Shown: positions 9,195-19,622 of the stretch, in pieces
How positions within the stretch are numbered: the stretch's first letter is position 1
Layout of the letters: each line of letters opens with the position of its first letter
DNA from: Deltaproteobacteria bacterium
Lineage (GTDB): Bacteria > Desulfobacterota > Desulfobulbia > Desulfobulbales > VMSU01
Direction: 5' to 3'
Assembly: GCA_013151175.1 (NCBI GenBank)
Contig: JAADIV010000143.1
Location: 1-36,441, forward strand
DNA length: 36,441 nt
The notes under the pieces: model-generated
The model's input: only the letters and a program-made list of their open reading frames with translations
Database searches by the model: none
Told to the model about the DNA's origin: nothing
Made by a program: the position numbers and the translations under genes

Positions 9195-10166
9195 CTATTC
9201 AAGCCTTTGGTCGATAACAAATGAACTTCCCCTCTTTTTCTTGGCTAGCTTCTTAATTTCCGTACAGGTATCGACCACACTAAGATAATGTTCATACTTC
9301 TGCCCGGTCAGATTGACGCCTGCCATACTGATGCTCATTATTGGGAATTTCTGCATATCACCAAGGCGGTTAACAGAGGTGATATAACCGCTCTTAAGGT
9401 CATCTTCGTAATAAAATCTGCGAATGCCTTCATCGAAACGGACAATTATATTTTTAATAGCTCGATCAATAAACTCCAGCGGCACTAGCATAACAAAATC
9501 ATCGCCGCCGATATGGCCGAGAAACGAACGTTCGGATGGCATGATTTTCATCACATCCTGAAAAACACCGGCAGTGAACATCAGTACCTCATCACCGTGG
9601 GCGAAGCCGTATTTATCATTAAATGACTTAAAATTATCCAGATCGGCGTAGACCACAACTGTACCGGCATTTTCCTTGATCAGCGCATCAATCCTGTTAC
9701 GAATACTGTTGTTGCCAGGGAGGCCGCTGATTGGATTGGCATCCAATGCCACCATGTATAGTTCCTCAAGTTCCTTAATGACCGTACGTAATTTAATCTG
9801 GTTTTTCACCCTGGCTCTTACTGTGACCGGATTAAAAGGTTTGGTTATATAGTCAACAGCGCCGGCCGCAAACCCCTTGGTATCATCCATCACTTCAGAG
9901 ACAGCGGTGATAAATATAACCGGGATATCGGCACTGCCAGGGTTGGCTTTGATTGCCCTGCAGGTTTCATAACCATCCATTTCCGGCATCAAAATATCGA
10001 GCAGCACTAAATCGATATCGAGATTTTCAAGTTTTTCCAGAGCTGCCTTCCCGGATATAGCGGGGATGGTGGCGAATTCATCTTTGAGGATCTCAATCAA
10101 CATCCTGAGATTATCGGGCACATCATCAACTACCAGAATTTTTGCCTTTTTTTTGTCATTGCCCAT
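9195..10166 (-). CDS. Response regulator: REC domain plus GGDEF-family output with variant GGDDF motif
   Basis: [23 protein letters not shown]...[21 protein letters not shown]...FITAVSE (REC); [23 protein letters not shown] and [13 protein letters not shown]. Confidence 0.9.
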   Translation of the reverse strand: MGNDKKKAKILVVDDVPDNLRMLIEILKDEFATIPAISGKAALEKLENLDIDLVLLDILMPEMDGYETCRAIKANPGSADIPVIFITAVSEVMDDTKGFAAGAVDYITKPFNPVTVRARVKNQIKLRTVIKELEELYMVALDANPISGLPGNNSIRNRIDALIKENAGTVVVYADLDNFKSFNDKYGFAHGDEVLMFTAGVFQDVMKIMPSERSFLGHIGGDDFVMLVPLEFIDRAIKNIIVRFDEGIRRFYYEDDLKSGYITSVNRLGDMQKFPIMSISMAGVNLTGQKYEHYLSVVDTCTEIKKLAKKKRGSSFVIDQRLE

Positions 10167-13100
10167 TTATCGCCTCGCTAATTTTTTGTAATGTCTCTCG
10201 GGCACCGTCTTCGTCAAAACCTTCCAACTGTTCTCCCAGTTTACTGACTTTGACGGATATTTCACTCCCTTTTACCAGTAACCGCAAACTGTCAATTGAC
10301 TCCAGAGCCTCGCCATAATCACTGGAAATCTGCGCCCCAAGCCGCTTGACAACGCGCTTAATTGCGTTGGAGTCAATTTCTCTGACCTCCCGCACATCAA
10401 CCGCCACCGTCTCACATTCATTGGCAAGAGTTGCGAGTATAGCGAGAGTTGCCGTCAGCCGGTTGCCAAAAACCGTTAGTGTCGATTCAATTCCTTCGCC
10501 CACAGCACAGGCTTGTTCTAGCTCTCCGGCCGCCTTATATAGCTCAACAGCACCAAGATTGCCGGCATTACCTTTGATGGCATGGGCAAGATACCGAGCT
10601 TCTTCGTCAAGCTGCCTGCTGACCATATCTTGCAGTGCCTCCAGGGACTGCTGGTGACTGCGGCCAAATTTAAGCAGCAACTCGTAATACAATTTTTTAT
10701 TCCCCGCTACCCTGGAGAGTCCACCCGCCAGATCAAATCCAAGCAGTTTATCCGGCAACAAATCAAAGATTTCTTTATGTTGTGCCTTAGGATCAGGCCC
10801 TGTTGCGGCAGGCCGCCGCTCCCCTGCCTTAATCCATCGAACCAGAACTTTAAGCAGTAACTCCGGATCAATGGGCTTGGCAACATGGTCATTCATCCCG
10901 TTTTGTAAGCACTTCCGACGTTCGCTTTCCATGGCATGGGCAGTCATGGCGACTATAGGCACATTACTTAGCGGGGCGCCAGCCGCCCGTATTTTTCTGG
11001 TTGCGGTATAACCGTCCATAACCGGCATCTGAATATCCATGAAAACAATATCAAACCATTGCGGATTCATTTCCGCACTGATTCGTTCCAGAGCCTGCAG
11101 GCCATTATTGACAATTTCAACCTCGAGACCGGCATCAATCAGCAACTCCGCAGCCACCTGTTGATTGATCTCATTATCTTCGACCAACAGTGCCCTGGCG
11201 CCACGAATAGCAGACAATCCTTCTATCGGCTGCTCCATTCCCCCGGTCTCAACCTCTGTTTCACCGGCAAGAACCATTCCCACTTTCCGCTGTATAACTC
11301 CCTGGTCAACAGGCTTGACCAAGTAGCCGTCGAGAGCGACCTCCTGGGCTTTTTTGACGATTTCTTCATTGCCATATGAGGTGATCATAATGATTTTCGG
11401 CGTTGGTCTAATCATTGTATTCTGCTTAATAACATTTGAGGTCTCAATACCGTCCAACCCCGCCATTTTCCAATCCATGAGAACCAACTGATAGGGGCTG
11501 TCCGCCCGCACGGCATTCTCAAGTTCCACCACCGCCTCGTTCCCAGACGCCACCTGTGATATAGCCAAATTCAAGGGTTTAAGCTGATCTGCGATAATCT
11601 CACGCGCCACAGCATTGTCATCAACCACCAATACCTTCATGCCGATGATCCGGTCACGATAAATTTCGTCCGTGACAATAGCGGCGTTGTTTTTGTCCCG
11701 CTTAAAACTGACAACAAAAGCAAAGGTGCTGCCCTTGCCGGGCACACTTTTACAGGTCATAGAGCCACCCATCAACTCCACTATATTTTTGCAGATGGCA
11801 AGCCCCAATCCGGTTCCCCCATATTTCCGGGTAGTTGAGCTGTCGGCCTGGGAAAATGACTGGAATAATTTTGCCAGTTGTTCCTCGTTAAGACCAATAC
11901 CGGTATCAATCACTGAAAAACACAATTTTTCCAGATTATCATCAGTACAGTCAAAGGACTCGGTATTTATCAGAACATGACCTGTTTCAGTAAATTTAAT
12001 AGCGTTGGTAGTAAGGTTGAGCAATACCTGCCCCAGTCGCAGCGGATCGCCCACAAGCTGGTTGGATACCCCAGGTTCGGTGCGAAAGATCAATTCAATG
12101 CCACGCTCCTCAACCTTCATGGCCACCATTGAATGTAGATTGTCGAGGACATTGTCCAACAGAAAGGGAATGCTCTCCATATAGAGTTTACCCGCCTCTA
12201 TCTTGGAAAAATCAAGAATATCATTGATAATACCAAGAAGCGCTTTAGAGGATAATTGAATTTTCAGCAGATAATCCCGCAATTTGGGACTCAGCTCGAC
12301 CTTCAACGCCAGGTGGCTGAGACCGATAATGGCGTTCATGGGTGAACGGATCTCGTGGCTCATATTAGCCAGAAATTCACTTTTCATCTGTGTTGACGAT
12401 TCAGCAACCGCCCGTGCCTCCTCCAATTCCCTGTTAGTTTGAAAAAGTTGCTCGGTACGCTCAGCAACCCGTTTTTCCAGTCTCTGATTCAGTTCGGCCA
12501 GTTCAAACGACATTTTGTTAAAGGCTTTGGCCATGTCGCCGATCTCGTCTTTACTATGCAATTCAACCTGTTCGCCAACGGCACCGCCCTGAATTTTTTT
12601 AATGGCACCCGAAAGGGCATATACAGGTTTGAGAACCATCTTTGAGAGCAACAGATTGAGCAGGCCGAACATGGCCAGCAAGATTATGCCAAGCGTTGTC
12701 ATATTGATTATTTTGGCGGTTCTAGCCTCCTTCTCAACGTGGCTTAAATTATAATCTACTTCAATAAAGCCGACACTATCCCCAATGACTTCTATCCGCC
12801 TGGCAAGGGTAAGTAGTGGTTTGCCTGCAATAATATGACGAATAAATATGGGCTTCCGAGTTAGCTGCACCAACTGTCTGTGATCGAGATTATGGCCAGT
12901 CGTTTTGCCACCGCTTTTTTGCAGCAAAGTGCCATCGACCAGATAAACGCGAATGGCCGCTATTCCCGGCACCTTCAACAATTCATCAATGGTGATTTTG
13001 GCCGCCTTTTTCTGGCGGCCAAAGATTTCATCGGCAAACTCTGCCTGCCGCTGGGCAACGATGTTTGCTAAATTCATTTCCACCTGTTCAATGACGGTCT

Positions 13101-13203
13101 GCTGGCGCTGCCGCTCAGAAGGAAAAAAAATCGCGGCATAGATCAATGTAATAATGATAAAGGTAAGCAGGATGGCGAGGTTAATTTTAGCTCTAAGCTT
13201 CAT
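10156..13203 (-). CDS. Hybrid sensor histidine kinase: TM sensor, HAMP, HisKA, HATPase, REC, REC, Hpt
   Basis: [58 protein letters not shown] / [16 protein letters not shown]...[18 protein letters not shown]; Hpt [12 protein letters not shown]. Start placed at MKLRAKINL (13203) because the longer ORF start lies in the repeat. Confidence 0.93.
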   Translation of the reverse strand: MKLRAKINLAILLTFIIITLIYAAIFFPSERQRQQTVIEQVEMNLANIVAQRQAEFADEIFGRQKKAAKITIDELLKVPGIAAIRVYLVDGTLLQKSGGKTTGHNLDHRQLVQLTRKPIFIRHIIAGKPLLTLARRIEVIGDSVGFIEVDYNLSHVEKEARTAKIINMTTLGIILLAMFGLLNLLLSKMVLKPVYALSGAIKKIQGGAVGEQVELHSKDEIGDMAKAFNKMSFELAELNQRLEKRVAERTEQLFQTNRELEEARAVAESSTQMKSEFLANMSHEIRSPMNAIIGLSHLALKVELSPKLRDYLLKIQLSSKALLGIINDILDFSKIEAGKLYMESIPFLLDNVLDNLHSMVAMKVEERGIELIFRTEPGVSNQLVGDPLRLGQVLLNLTTNAIKFTETGHVLINTESFDCTDDNLEKLCFSVIDTGIGLNEEQLAKLFQSFSQADSSTTRKYGGTGLGLAICKNIVELMGGSMTCKSVPGKGSTFAFVVSFKRDKNNAAIVTDEIYRDRIIGMKVLVVDDNAVAREIIADQLKPLNLAISQVASGNEAVVELENAVRADSPYQLVLMDWKMAGLDGIETSNVIKQNTMIRPTPKIIMITSYGNEEIVKKAQEVALDGYLVKPVDQGVIQRKVGMVLAGETEVETGGMEQPIEGLSAIRGARALLVEDNEINQQVAAELLIDAGLEVEIVNNGLQALERISAEMNPQWFDIVFMDIQMPVMDGYTATRKIRAAGAPLSNVPIVAMTAHAMESERRKCLQNGMNDHVAKPIDPELLLKVLVRWIKAGERRPAATGPDPKAQHKEIFDLLPDKLLGFDLAGGLSRVAGNKKLYYELLLKFGRSHQQSLEALQDMVSRQLDEEARYLAHAIKGNAGNLGAVELYKAAGELEQACAVGEGIESTLTVFGNRLTATLAILATLANECETVAVDVREVREIDSNAIKRVVKRLGAQISSDYGEALESIDSLRLLVKGSEISVKVSKLGEQLEGFDEDGARETLQKISEAINGQ

Positions 13204-13259
13204 AATTGTAGTAAATAATTGATGCCTGAAAACAGGGTTCAAGGGAAATAGGCTAGGGC

Positions 13260-13411
13260 GGTAACTATTCAGCGAGGTCTGCAAAACGATGGATTTGTAA
13301 ACAGTCCATCGCTAACTAACGATGGCTAAGTCAGCTAAGCGAAGACTCCGATACTCCCTGTACATAAGGAGGACGAAACGGACAAATTTAGGGTACGGCT
13401 GAGTAGTTACC
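13260..13411. repeat. Intergenic repeat element, copy 2, about 152 bp with terminal inverted repeats
   Basis: GGTAACTATTCAGC (13260-13273) and GCTGAGTAGTTACC (13398-13411) are inverted with 13/14 match; contains the 46-bp block 13350-13395 shared with copy 3. Confidence 0.8.
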
Positions 13412-13460
13412 ACCAGGGGCACCATAATAGCTGATACCCCCATAGTTCAAGAAGAGATAA

Positions 13461-14579
13461 TTATGGCCGTAACTCCTCATGAAACAGCAGCCTGCCATCC
13501 TTGATCTCCATAAGCACAGCATTTTTTGTGGGATCGCCCTGCTTATTGAAATTGAATGTTCCCGTTACACCTTTGTAGTTATGAGTCTGGGCCAGCGCAT
13601 CACGAATCGCTTTAGGGTCAATGGAGTTTGCCCTGACAATAGCATTTTTTAACAGATAAACAGAATCATAGGTCAGGGCCGTGGACGATGATAGTTTTAT
13701 ATTGCCCGCTTTCCTGATCGCAGAGACAAAACGCCGCGACGCCTCACTGGCAACCTTTATGTCCCAATGAGTGGTAAAAAAACCTATCTTAATCATCGCC
13801 AGCCCCTTCTTTTCCACAGATGAATAATCCATACCATCTCCAAAGAGAGGAACCGCCGTAACCCCCATCTTCCTTGCTTGTCTGGCAATAAAAACTGACT
13901 CATCATGACCGGGGATAAAAATCACCTCCGGATGAAGAGATTTAATTACCGCCAACTGTTTCGAAAAATCACGTTGGTCATGCGTGTATTGCTGTTCCGT
14001 TATTATTTTGCCACCCATACGGACAAAATTCTTTGTGAAATAATTGGCCAGGCCGATGGAGTAAACACTCTTGACATCAACCATAATCGCAGCCCGTTTT
14101 GCGTGTAATTCTCCTGTGGCAAAACGCGCCAACACCATGCCTTGAAATGGGTCGGTAAAGCAGCTGCGAAATATATACGAGCCAATTGCGGTCACCTGGG
14201 GATTAGTTGAGTCAGGAGACAACATGACGATCCCGGCGTGCTGTAACACCGGGGCTGACGCCAGAGAGTGGGACGACCACGAATTACCAACAACGGCAAA
14301 CACCCCGTTACTAACCGCTTTCTGAGCCGCCATCCTGGCGCCAATTTGCGTACTATGATTATCGTATTCAAGCAATTTTATTTGCCGGCCAAGCACACCG
14401 CCATTGGCATTTATCTCCTTTACGGCGAAACGAAGGCCGGCAAGATGATCCTTATTAGACCCGGCAGCCTCACCGGTTTTGGCAAAAATAGCGCCAAGCC
14501 TGATATCCGCCGCTCCCCGCGCCGGGATGGCGGAGAAAAGCAGGAGCAGAGAGAGAAAACAGATAATATTTTTAAACAT
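13461..14579 (-). CDS. Periplasmic branched-chain-amino-acid-type (LivK/Peripl_BP_6) ligand-binding protein
   Basis: Signal peptide; IRLGAIFAKTGEAAGSNKDHLAGLRFAVKEINANGGVLGRQIKLLEYDN...ALTYDSVYLLKNAI. Confidence 0.92.
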   Translation of the reverse strand: MFKNIICFLSLLLLFSAIPARGAADIRLGAIFAKTGEAAGSNKDHLAGLRFAVKEINANGGVLGRQIKLLEYDNHSTQIGARMAAQKAVSNGVFAVVGNSWSSHSLASAPVLQHAGIVMLSPDSTNPQVTAIGSYIFRSCFTDPFQGMVLARFATGELHAKRAAIMVDVKSVYSIGLANYFTKNFVRMGGKIITEQQYTHDQRDFSKQLAVIKSLHPEVIFIPGHDESVFIARQARKMGVTAVPLFGDGMDYSSVEKKGLAMIKIGFFTTHWDIKVASEASRRFVSAIRKAGNIKLSSSTALTYDSVYLLKNAIVRANSIDPKAIRDALAQTHNYKGVTGTFNFNKQGDPTKNAVLMEIKDGRLLFHEELRP

Positions 14580-14617
14580 AAAATCCCTTTATTTAAAAAT
14601 TCTACCGCTAAAAAATT

Positions 14618-14805
14618 GGTAACTGTTCAGCGAGGGCTACAAATTGCCATTACCTCGCAACCGTAACTGCTCAGGTAAGCGCAGACTCCGGATGTACCCT
14701 AAATTTGTTTGTTTCGGCCACCTAGTCAGGTAAGCGGAGCGGAGCGAAGACGTCCGTCCGATACTCCCTGTACGTGAGGAGGACGAAACGGACAAATTTA
14801 GGGTA
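14618..14805. repeat. Intergenic repeat element, copy 3, composite, with a long potential hairpin
   Basis: GGTAACTGTTCAGCGAGGGCT at 14618; second end-like motif GTAACTGCTCAG followed by GTAAGCGCAGACTCCGGATG; TACCCTAAATTTGTTTGTTTCG (14695-14716) inverted against CGAAACGGACAAATTTAGGGTA (14784-14805), 20/22; 46-bp block 14760-14805 matches 13350-13395 at 44/46. Confidence 0.8.
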
Positions 14806-14806
14806 T

Positions 14807-16102
14807 TCATGAAGCGCTAACAGCCACCAGATTCCGGCCGCTCTCCTTGGCTTCATAAAGGGCTTGATCCATCCGTTTTAACATCGTTCCAGTATCTTCA
14901 TGTTCCTTCATCTGCGCCACTCCGATACTGATGGTCACTGGCAGCGCCGCCCCCTCCCAGGGGAAGATGTGCTGTTCCACGGCCAGGCGCAGTCGTTCCA
15001 TAATATCCCCGGCATGGGCGGTGTTCGTCTCCGGCATAACCAGGAGAAACTCTTCGCCGCCATAACGACAGCAGAAATCATAACCACGCACGATTAACGG
15101 AACTAGCTGCGCCAACTCCTGCAGAACCATATCGCCGGCATCATGGCCATGACTATCGTTGATATATTTAAAGAAATCAAGGTCTAACATAGCCGCCGAC
15201 AAGGGACGTCTCAGGCGTTTATGCTTGACCATCTCCGCCTTCAGGCGATGCAACCCTTCACGCCGGTTAATCATTCCAGTCAAAAAATCGAGAGTTGCAG
15301 CCTTGACAAGTTTCTCCTCAGCACGCCTCAGCCTACCGCCCAAGCAGGTGGACAGCAGGATGAAAACAAAGGCAAAAAGGACGATAACCCCCACAGCCGT
15401 CATCATCAACAGCCAACGGTTCCTGACGATTGCCTTCGCCTCCTCGTCTGCAGGAATGGAGACACTGATGCCGCCGCGGACATCCCCCACATGATAGCCC
15501 ATGATAGCGTGACAGCGCATACACGCCTTGTTGATAAAAAGCGGTGCCATGTACCGAAAGACCTCCTTAGCGCCATTCCGGCGAAAAGCGTAGGTCTCAT
15601 GCACCCCATTTTCGAACGAAATAAGCGCCTTTTTCTCCCAGGCATCCGCTTTATTTGCCGGATTGAACAGCTTTAAGCTAGTGATATGGAAGGCAAAGAG
15701 ACCATCTTTTACCGCAAGTTCAGAAAGCTCGCGGGTTACCAGAGCCGGATTTTTAAGGGTCAGGGCATTGCCCTGCCGGTCGTGAATCACTGCCCTAATT
15801 CCAGGGATCTTTTCCAGAAAAGGATTTACCTTCATCCCTGGCCGCATGAGGACATAGACGCCGCCGTAAGAGGCCACCCATTTACGGTTCAAAACGATCT
15901 CCCGGAAAAAGGCGCGGCCCTGGTCAATAAGCTGATTGCGGATCAGGGTGGTGGTACGAAGATAAAATCCCCAGAATATTGAGACTAGCACCAGTGAAAT
16001 CAGCAGGAGAACAATCAGCAGAAAACGCTGAAAGGTAGAGGCGGAAAATGAGCCAGAACGCCTGCCGGCAGATGTTCTCCGCCCGTTACCCGCTATATCC
16101 AT
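14807..16102 (-). CDS. Diguanylate cyclase with DUF3365/Tll0287-like periplasmic domain containing a CxxCH heme motif
   Basis: RYMAPLFINKACMRCHAIMGYHVGDVRGGISVSIP; LTGMINRREGL; RGYDFCCRYGGEEFLLVMPETN (GGEEF with RxxD I-site). Confidence 0.92.
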   Translation of the reverse strand: MDIAGNGRRTSAGRRSGSFSASTFQRFLLIVLLLISLVLVSIFWGFYLRTTTLIRNQLIDQGRAFFREIVLNRKWVASYGGVYVLMRPGMKVNPFLEKIPGIRAVIHDRQGNALTLKNPALVTRELSELAVKDGLFAFHITSLKLFNPANKADAWEKKALISFENGVHETYAFRRNGAKEVFRYMAPLFINKACMRCHAIMGYHVGDVRGGISVSIPADEEAKAIVRNRWLLMMTAVGVIVLFAFVFILLSTCLGGRLRRAEEKLVKAATLDFLTGMINRREGLHRLKAEMVKHKRLRRPLSAAMLDLDFFKYINDSHGHDAGDMVLQELAQLVPLIVRGYDFCCRYGGEEFLLVMPETNTAHAGDIMERLRLAVEQHIFPWEGAALPVTISIGVAQMKEHEDTGTMLKRMDQALYEAKESGRNLVAVSAS

Positions 16103-16165
16103 AATTTAGTTCTCCTGCCTTAGTAGTTAAAAATAGGCGCGAAATTTAGATTTTTTACGAGATCA

Positions 16166-17545
16166 TCAGAGAATAAAGCGGCTTAAATCCTCATCTTTTG
16201 AGATATCACTAAGCTGTTCAAGTACATATTCAGCGGTAACGGTAAACGTCTTTTCGGTAAGTTCTGGGGCATTAAAGGAAAGATCCTCCAACAGGCGCTC
16301 AAGAATTGTGTGGAGACGGCGGGCGCCGATATTATCGGTTTTCTGATTGACGTGCGCCCCAATACGGGCCATCTCCCGAATGGCCTTATCAGTAAAGTTG
16401 AGGTCAATGCCTTCGGTGGCCATGAGGGCGATATATTGCTTTATCAGGGCATTCTCCGGTTCGGTGAGGATGCGGTAGAACTCTTTTTCCCCTAACGAAT
16501 CAAGTTCTACCCGAATGGGGAAACGCCCCTGCAGCTCAGGAATCAAATCCGAGGGTTTGCAAATATGGAAGGCGCCGCTGGCAATGAACAGAATGTGATC
16601 CGTTTTCACCATACCATATTTTGTATTGACATTTGAACCTTCAACAATGGGCAGCAAATCCCGCTGCACCCCCTCTCTGGAGACCTCACCACCCTGCGCC
16701 CCCTCACTATGGCGGGAAGTAATCTTGTCAATTTCGTCCAGAAAAATAATCCCGGTCTGCTCCGTGCGTCTAACGGCCTTTTGCGTGACAGCCTCATCGT
16801 CAATCAGCTTCTCCGCCTCCTCCGCTGCCAGCACCTGCAGGGCATCCTTAACCCGCAATTTTTTTCTTTTGCTCTTTTTGGGGAACATCCTGCCGAAAAC
16901 GTCCTTGATACCGGAACCCATATCATCCATCCCATCCATCCCGGAATTTGAAAGAACCTCTATCATCGGAATATCTGGCGCCTGACTGACATCTATCTCC
17001 ACCTCTTTAGCCGCCAATTTGCCGTCCCGTAGCATTTGCCGGAACTTCTCTCTGGTGGATGGTGGTGCCGCTGCTTCCGGGGAAGCGGCGGCCACGGCGG
17101 AAGAAGAGTCATAAGACTTGGGCGGCGGCGGTACCAGAATATCAAGCAGCCGCTCCTCGGCCCGCATGGCGGCCTTTTTATCCACCTTTTGCCGCTCCTC
17201 GGCTCGCACCATATTGACGGCCAGACCCGTAAGATCCCGAACCATGGACTCCACATCCCGGCCCACATAACCAACTTCGGTAAATTTAGAGGCCTCAACC
17301 TTCAGAAAAGGTGACTGAGCCAAATTGGCCAGCCGTCTGGCGATCTCCGTCTTACCAACCCCGGTGGGGCCCATCATGATAATATTTTTGGGCGAAATCT
17401 CGTCTTGCAGGGGCTGCTCAACCTGCTGCCGCCGCCAACGGTTTCTAAGCGCTATAGCCACAAATTTTTTGGCATTGTCCTGGCCAATGATATATTTATC
17501 AAGTTCGGCGACAATCTCTTTTGGAGTCAAGGAATGGGCAATCAT
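16166..17545 (-). CDS. hslU: HslU ATPase subunit of the HslVU protease (start [12 protein letters not shown])
   Basis: [50 protein letters not shown]-terminal LSRFIL; ATGA overlap with hslV. Confidence 0.97.
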   Translation of the reverse strand: MIAHSLTPKEIVAELDKYIIGQDNAKKFVAIALRNRWRRQQVEQPLQDEISPKNIIMMGPTGVGKTEIARRLANLAQSPFLKVEASKFTEVGYVGRDVESMVRDLTGLAVNMVRAEERQKVDKKAAMRAEERLLDILVPPPPKSYDSSSAVAAASPEAAAPPSTREKFRQMLRDGKLAAKEVEIDVSQAPDIPMIEVLSNSGMDGMDDMGSGIKDVFGRMFPKKSKRKKLRVKDALQVLAAEEAEKLIDDEAVTQKAVRRTEQTGIIFLDEIDKITSRHSEGAQGGEVSREGVQRDLLPIVEGSNVNTKYGMVKTDHILFIASGAFHICKPSDLIPELQGRFPIRVELDSLGEKEFYRILTEPENALIKQYIALMATEGIDLNFTDKAIREMARIGAHVNQKTDNIGARRLHTILERLLEDLSFNAPELTEKTFTVTAEYVLEQLSDISKDEDLSRFIL

Positions 17546-18072
17546 AATTTTTCCAGGGTAAGGTGATGATTTGTATAAATACAGATAGACGCGGCAATAT
17601 CCATGGCCGCCCGGCATATCTCCTCGGCATTCATTTCGGTGTGTTGAATCAGGGCTTTGGCGGCAGCCTGGGCATATGGACCGCCGGAGCCAATGGCCAA
17701 AATACCGTCATCCGCCTCGATCACATCGCCGGTGCCGCTCAGTAACAAGGAACACTCACCATCGGCAGTAACCAAAAAGGCCTCAAGTTTTCTGAGCATC
17801 CTATCGGTGCGCCAGTCCTTGGCCAGCTCAACCGAGCTGCGCAACAGGTTGCCGTTGTACTGCTCCAGTTTAGTCTCCAACCTGGCAAAAAGGGTGAAGG
17901 CATCGGCGGTGGCCCCGGCAAAACCGCAAATGACCTTGCCGTCATACAGCCTTCTAACCTTCTGGGCATTATGTTTCATCACCGTATTGCCCAAAGTTAC
18001 CTGCCCATCGCCGGCCAGAACAACCTCGCCCTTATGCCGTACAGCAATTATTGTCGTTGAATTTATCTTCAT
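17542..18072 (-). CDS. hslV: HslV protease subunit
   Basis: [61 protein letters not shown]. Confidence 0.98.
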   Translation of the reverse strand: MKINSTTIIAVRHKGEVVLAGDGQVTLGNTVMKHNAQKVRRLYDGKVICGFAGATADAFTLFARLETKLEQYNGNLLRSSVELAKDWRTDRMLRKLEAFLVTADGECSLLLSGTGDVIEADDGILAIGSGGPYAQAAAKALIQHTEMNAEEICRAAMDIAASICIYTNHHLTLEKL

Positions 18073-18095
18073 TGATTTCTGCCCCCTGATTCCTG

Positions 18096-19622
18096 TTACC
18101 TGTCACCTGCTTCCCAGATGATTTCATATTTTTCGACAGAGAGATGTTTATCAGGCTCGATAATGATCTGCCGGTGAATATCGTCTTCCAGCTGATGGAT
18201 AGTTGCGGCCTCCTCTTTCAGCATCATGGCTGCCACCCTTGGATTCACCCTTATCTTTACCTTGCCGCCCACCGTGGTAGTGGCGCCTTTAGATATTTTT
18301 CTGAAAATTTCATAAGATATGGTGCGTCGTGATTTCACATAACCGTCACCGCCGCAACAATTACATGGTTCGCACATAATGCCGCTTAAATCATCCCGCA
18401 TCCTCTTTCTGGTCATCTGGACAAGTCCAAGCTCGGTAACCTTCAGCACATTGACCCGACACCTGTCACGTTTCACCGCTTCCTGCATGATCCTCACGAC
18501 CTCCTCACGGTGAAACTCCTGCTCCATATCAATAAAATCAACAATAATAATGCCGCCGATATTCCGCAGGCGTAATTGGTAGGCAATCTCCCGGGCGGCC
18601 TCCACATTGGCCTTGAAAAAAGTATCTTCCAGGTCATGCTTGCCGACAAAACGGCCGGTATTGACATCAACCACGGTAAGGGCCTCAGTGGCCTCAATAA
18701 TGATATAGCCGCCGCACCGTAACCAGACCTTCTTGTTCAAGGCCCGATTAATATCCATGGCAATACCGTAGGCCTCAAAAACCGGGGTATCTTCGGCAAA
18801 ATAATGTACCTTGTGGGCCAGACGAGGAGCAAAATTTTTGACAAAATTTAATACCCGTTCAAAGGTAGATTTTTCATCTACCACGACCCTGTCAATATTG
18901 GGCGAGAACACGTCCCGCAATACCCTCAGAGTGATGTCCAGATCTTCATACAGCAGACATGGAACCTTACGGGAGACCGCCCTGTCCTGAATTTCACTCC
19001 AGAGGTTGAGCAAAAACTCCATATCCGCCTCAAGATCGGCCCTGGAAGCGTTGTCACCCACCGTCCGGACAATAAAACCGGTATCAGCCGGCCGCAGTTC
19101 CTCGATCATCTCACGCAGCCTGGCCCGTGTTTCTTCGTCTTCTATCTTGCGCGATATACCGATATGGTCGGTCATGGGCATAAAAACCAGGTTGCGGCAG
19201 GGCAGGGTTATATTGCAGATCAGCCTAGCCCCCTTGGTGCCGATAGGCTCTTTGCTGATTTGGACAAGTAACTCCTGACCCTCGACCAGAAGATCATCGA
19301 TATTCATGCCTGGCTCTCTCTTCAGCAGGGATTCCGGCGGCATCTGATCATCATCATTACCAAGGCCATTGGTGGAATTTTCGACCTGCTGGGGCCATGC
19401 CGTAACATCATCAACATAGAGAAAGCCATTACGTTCCAGGCCTATATCAACGAAGGCCGCCTGCATACCCGGCAATACCCGCACCACCCGACCATAATAA
19501 ATATTGCCGACCAGTCCCTTCTCCACCGGCCGTTCCAGGTAGAACTCCACCAGTTCACTATGTTCCACCAAGGCTATTCTCACCTCGTAAGAAGCCGCGT
19601 TTATAATCAGATCAGCTGCCAT
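18096..19622 (-). CDS. rng: Ribonuclease G/E family protein
   Basis: [59 protein letters not shown]. Confidence 0.94.
   Translation of the reverse strand: MAADLIINAASYEVRIALVEHSELVEFYLERPVEKGLVGNIYYGRVVRVLPGMQAAFVDIGLERNGFLYVDDVTAWPQQVENSTNGLGNDDDQMPPESLLKREPGMNIDDLLVEGQELLVQISKEPIGTKGARLICNITLPCRNLVFMPMTDHIGISRKIEDEETRARLREMIEELRPADTGFIVRTVGDNASRADLEADMEFLLNLWSEIQDRAVSRKVPCLLYEDLDITLRVLRDVFSPNIDRVVVDEKSTFERVLNFVKNFAPRLAHKVHYFAEDTPVFEAYGIAMDINRALNKKVWLRCGGYIIIEATEALTVVDVNTGRFVGKHDLEDTFFKANVEAAREIAYQLRLRNIGGIIIVDFIDMEQEFHREEVVRIMQEAVKRDRCRVNVLKVTELGLVQMTRKRMRDDLSGIMCEPCNCCGGDGYVKSRRTISYEIFRKISKGATTTVGGKVKIRVNPRVAAMMLKEEAATIHQLEDDIHRQIIIEPDKHLSVEKYEIIWEAGDR

Noticed and set aside
13260-14805. 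Repeats considered as a CRISPR array
   Set aside because: Only a few copies, irregular spacing, separated by a full CDS, with inverted ends and no cas genes.
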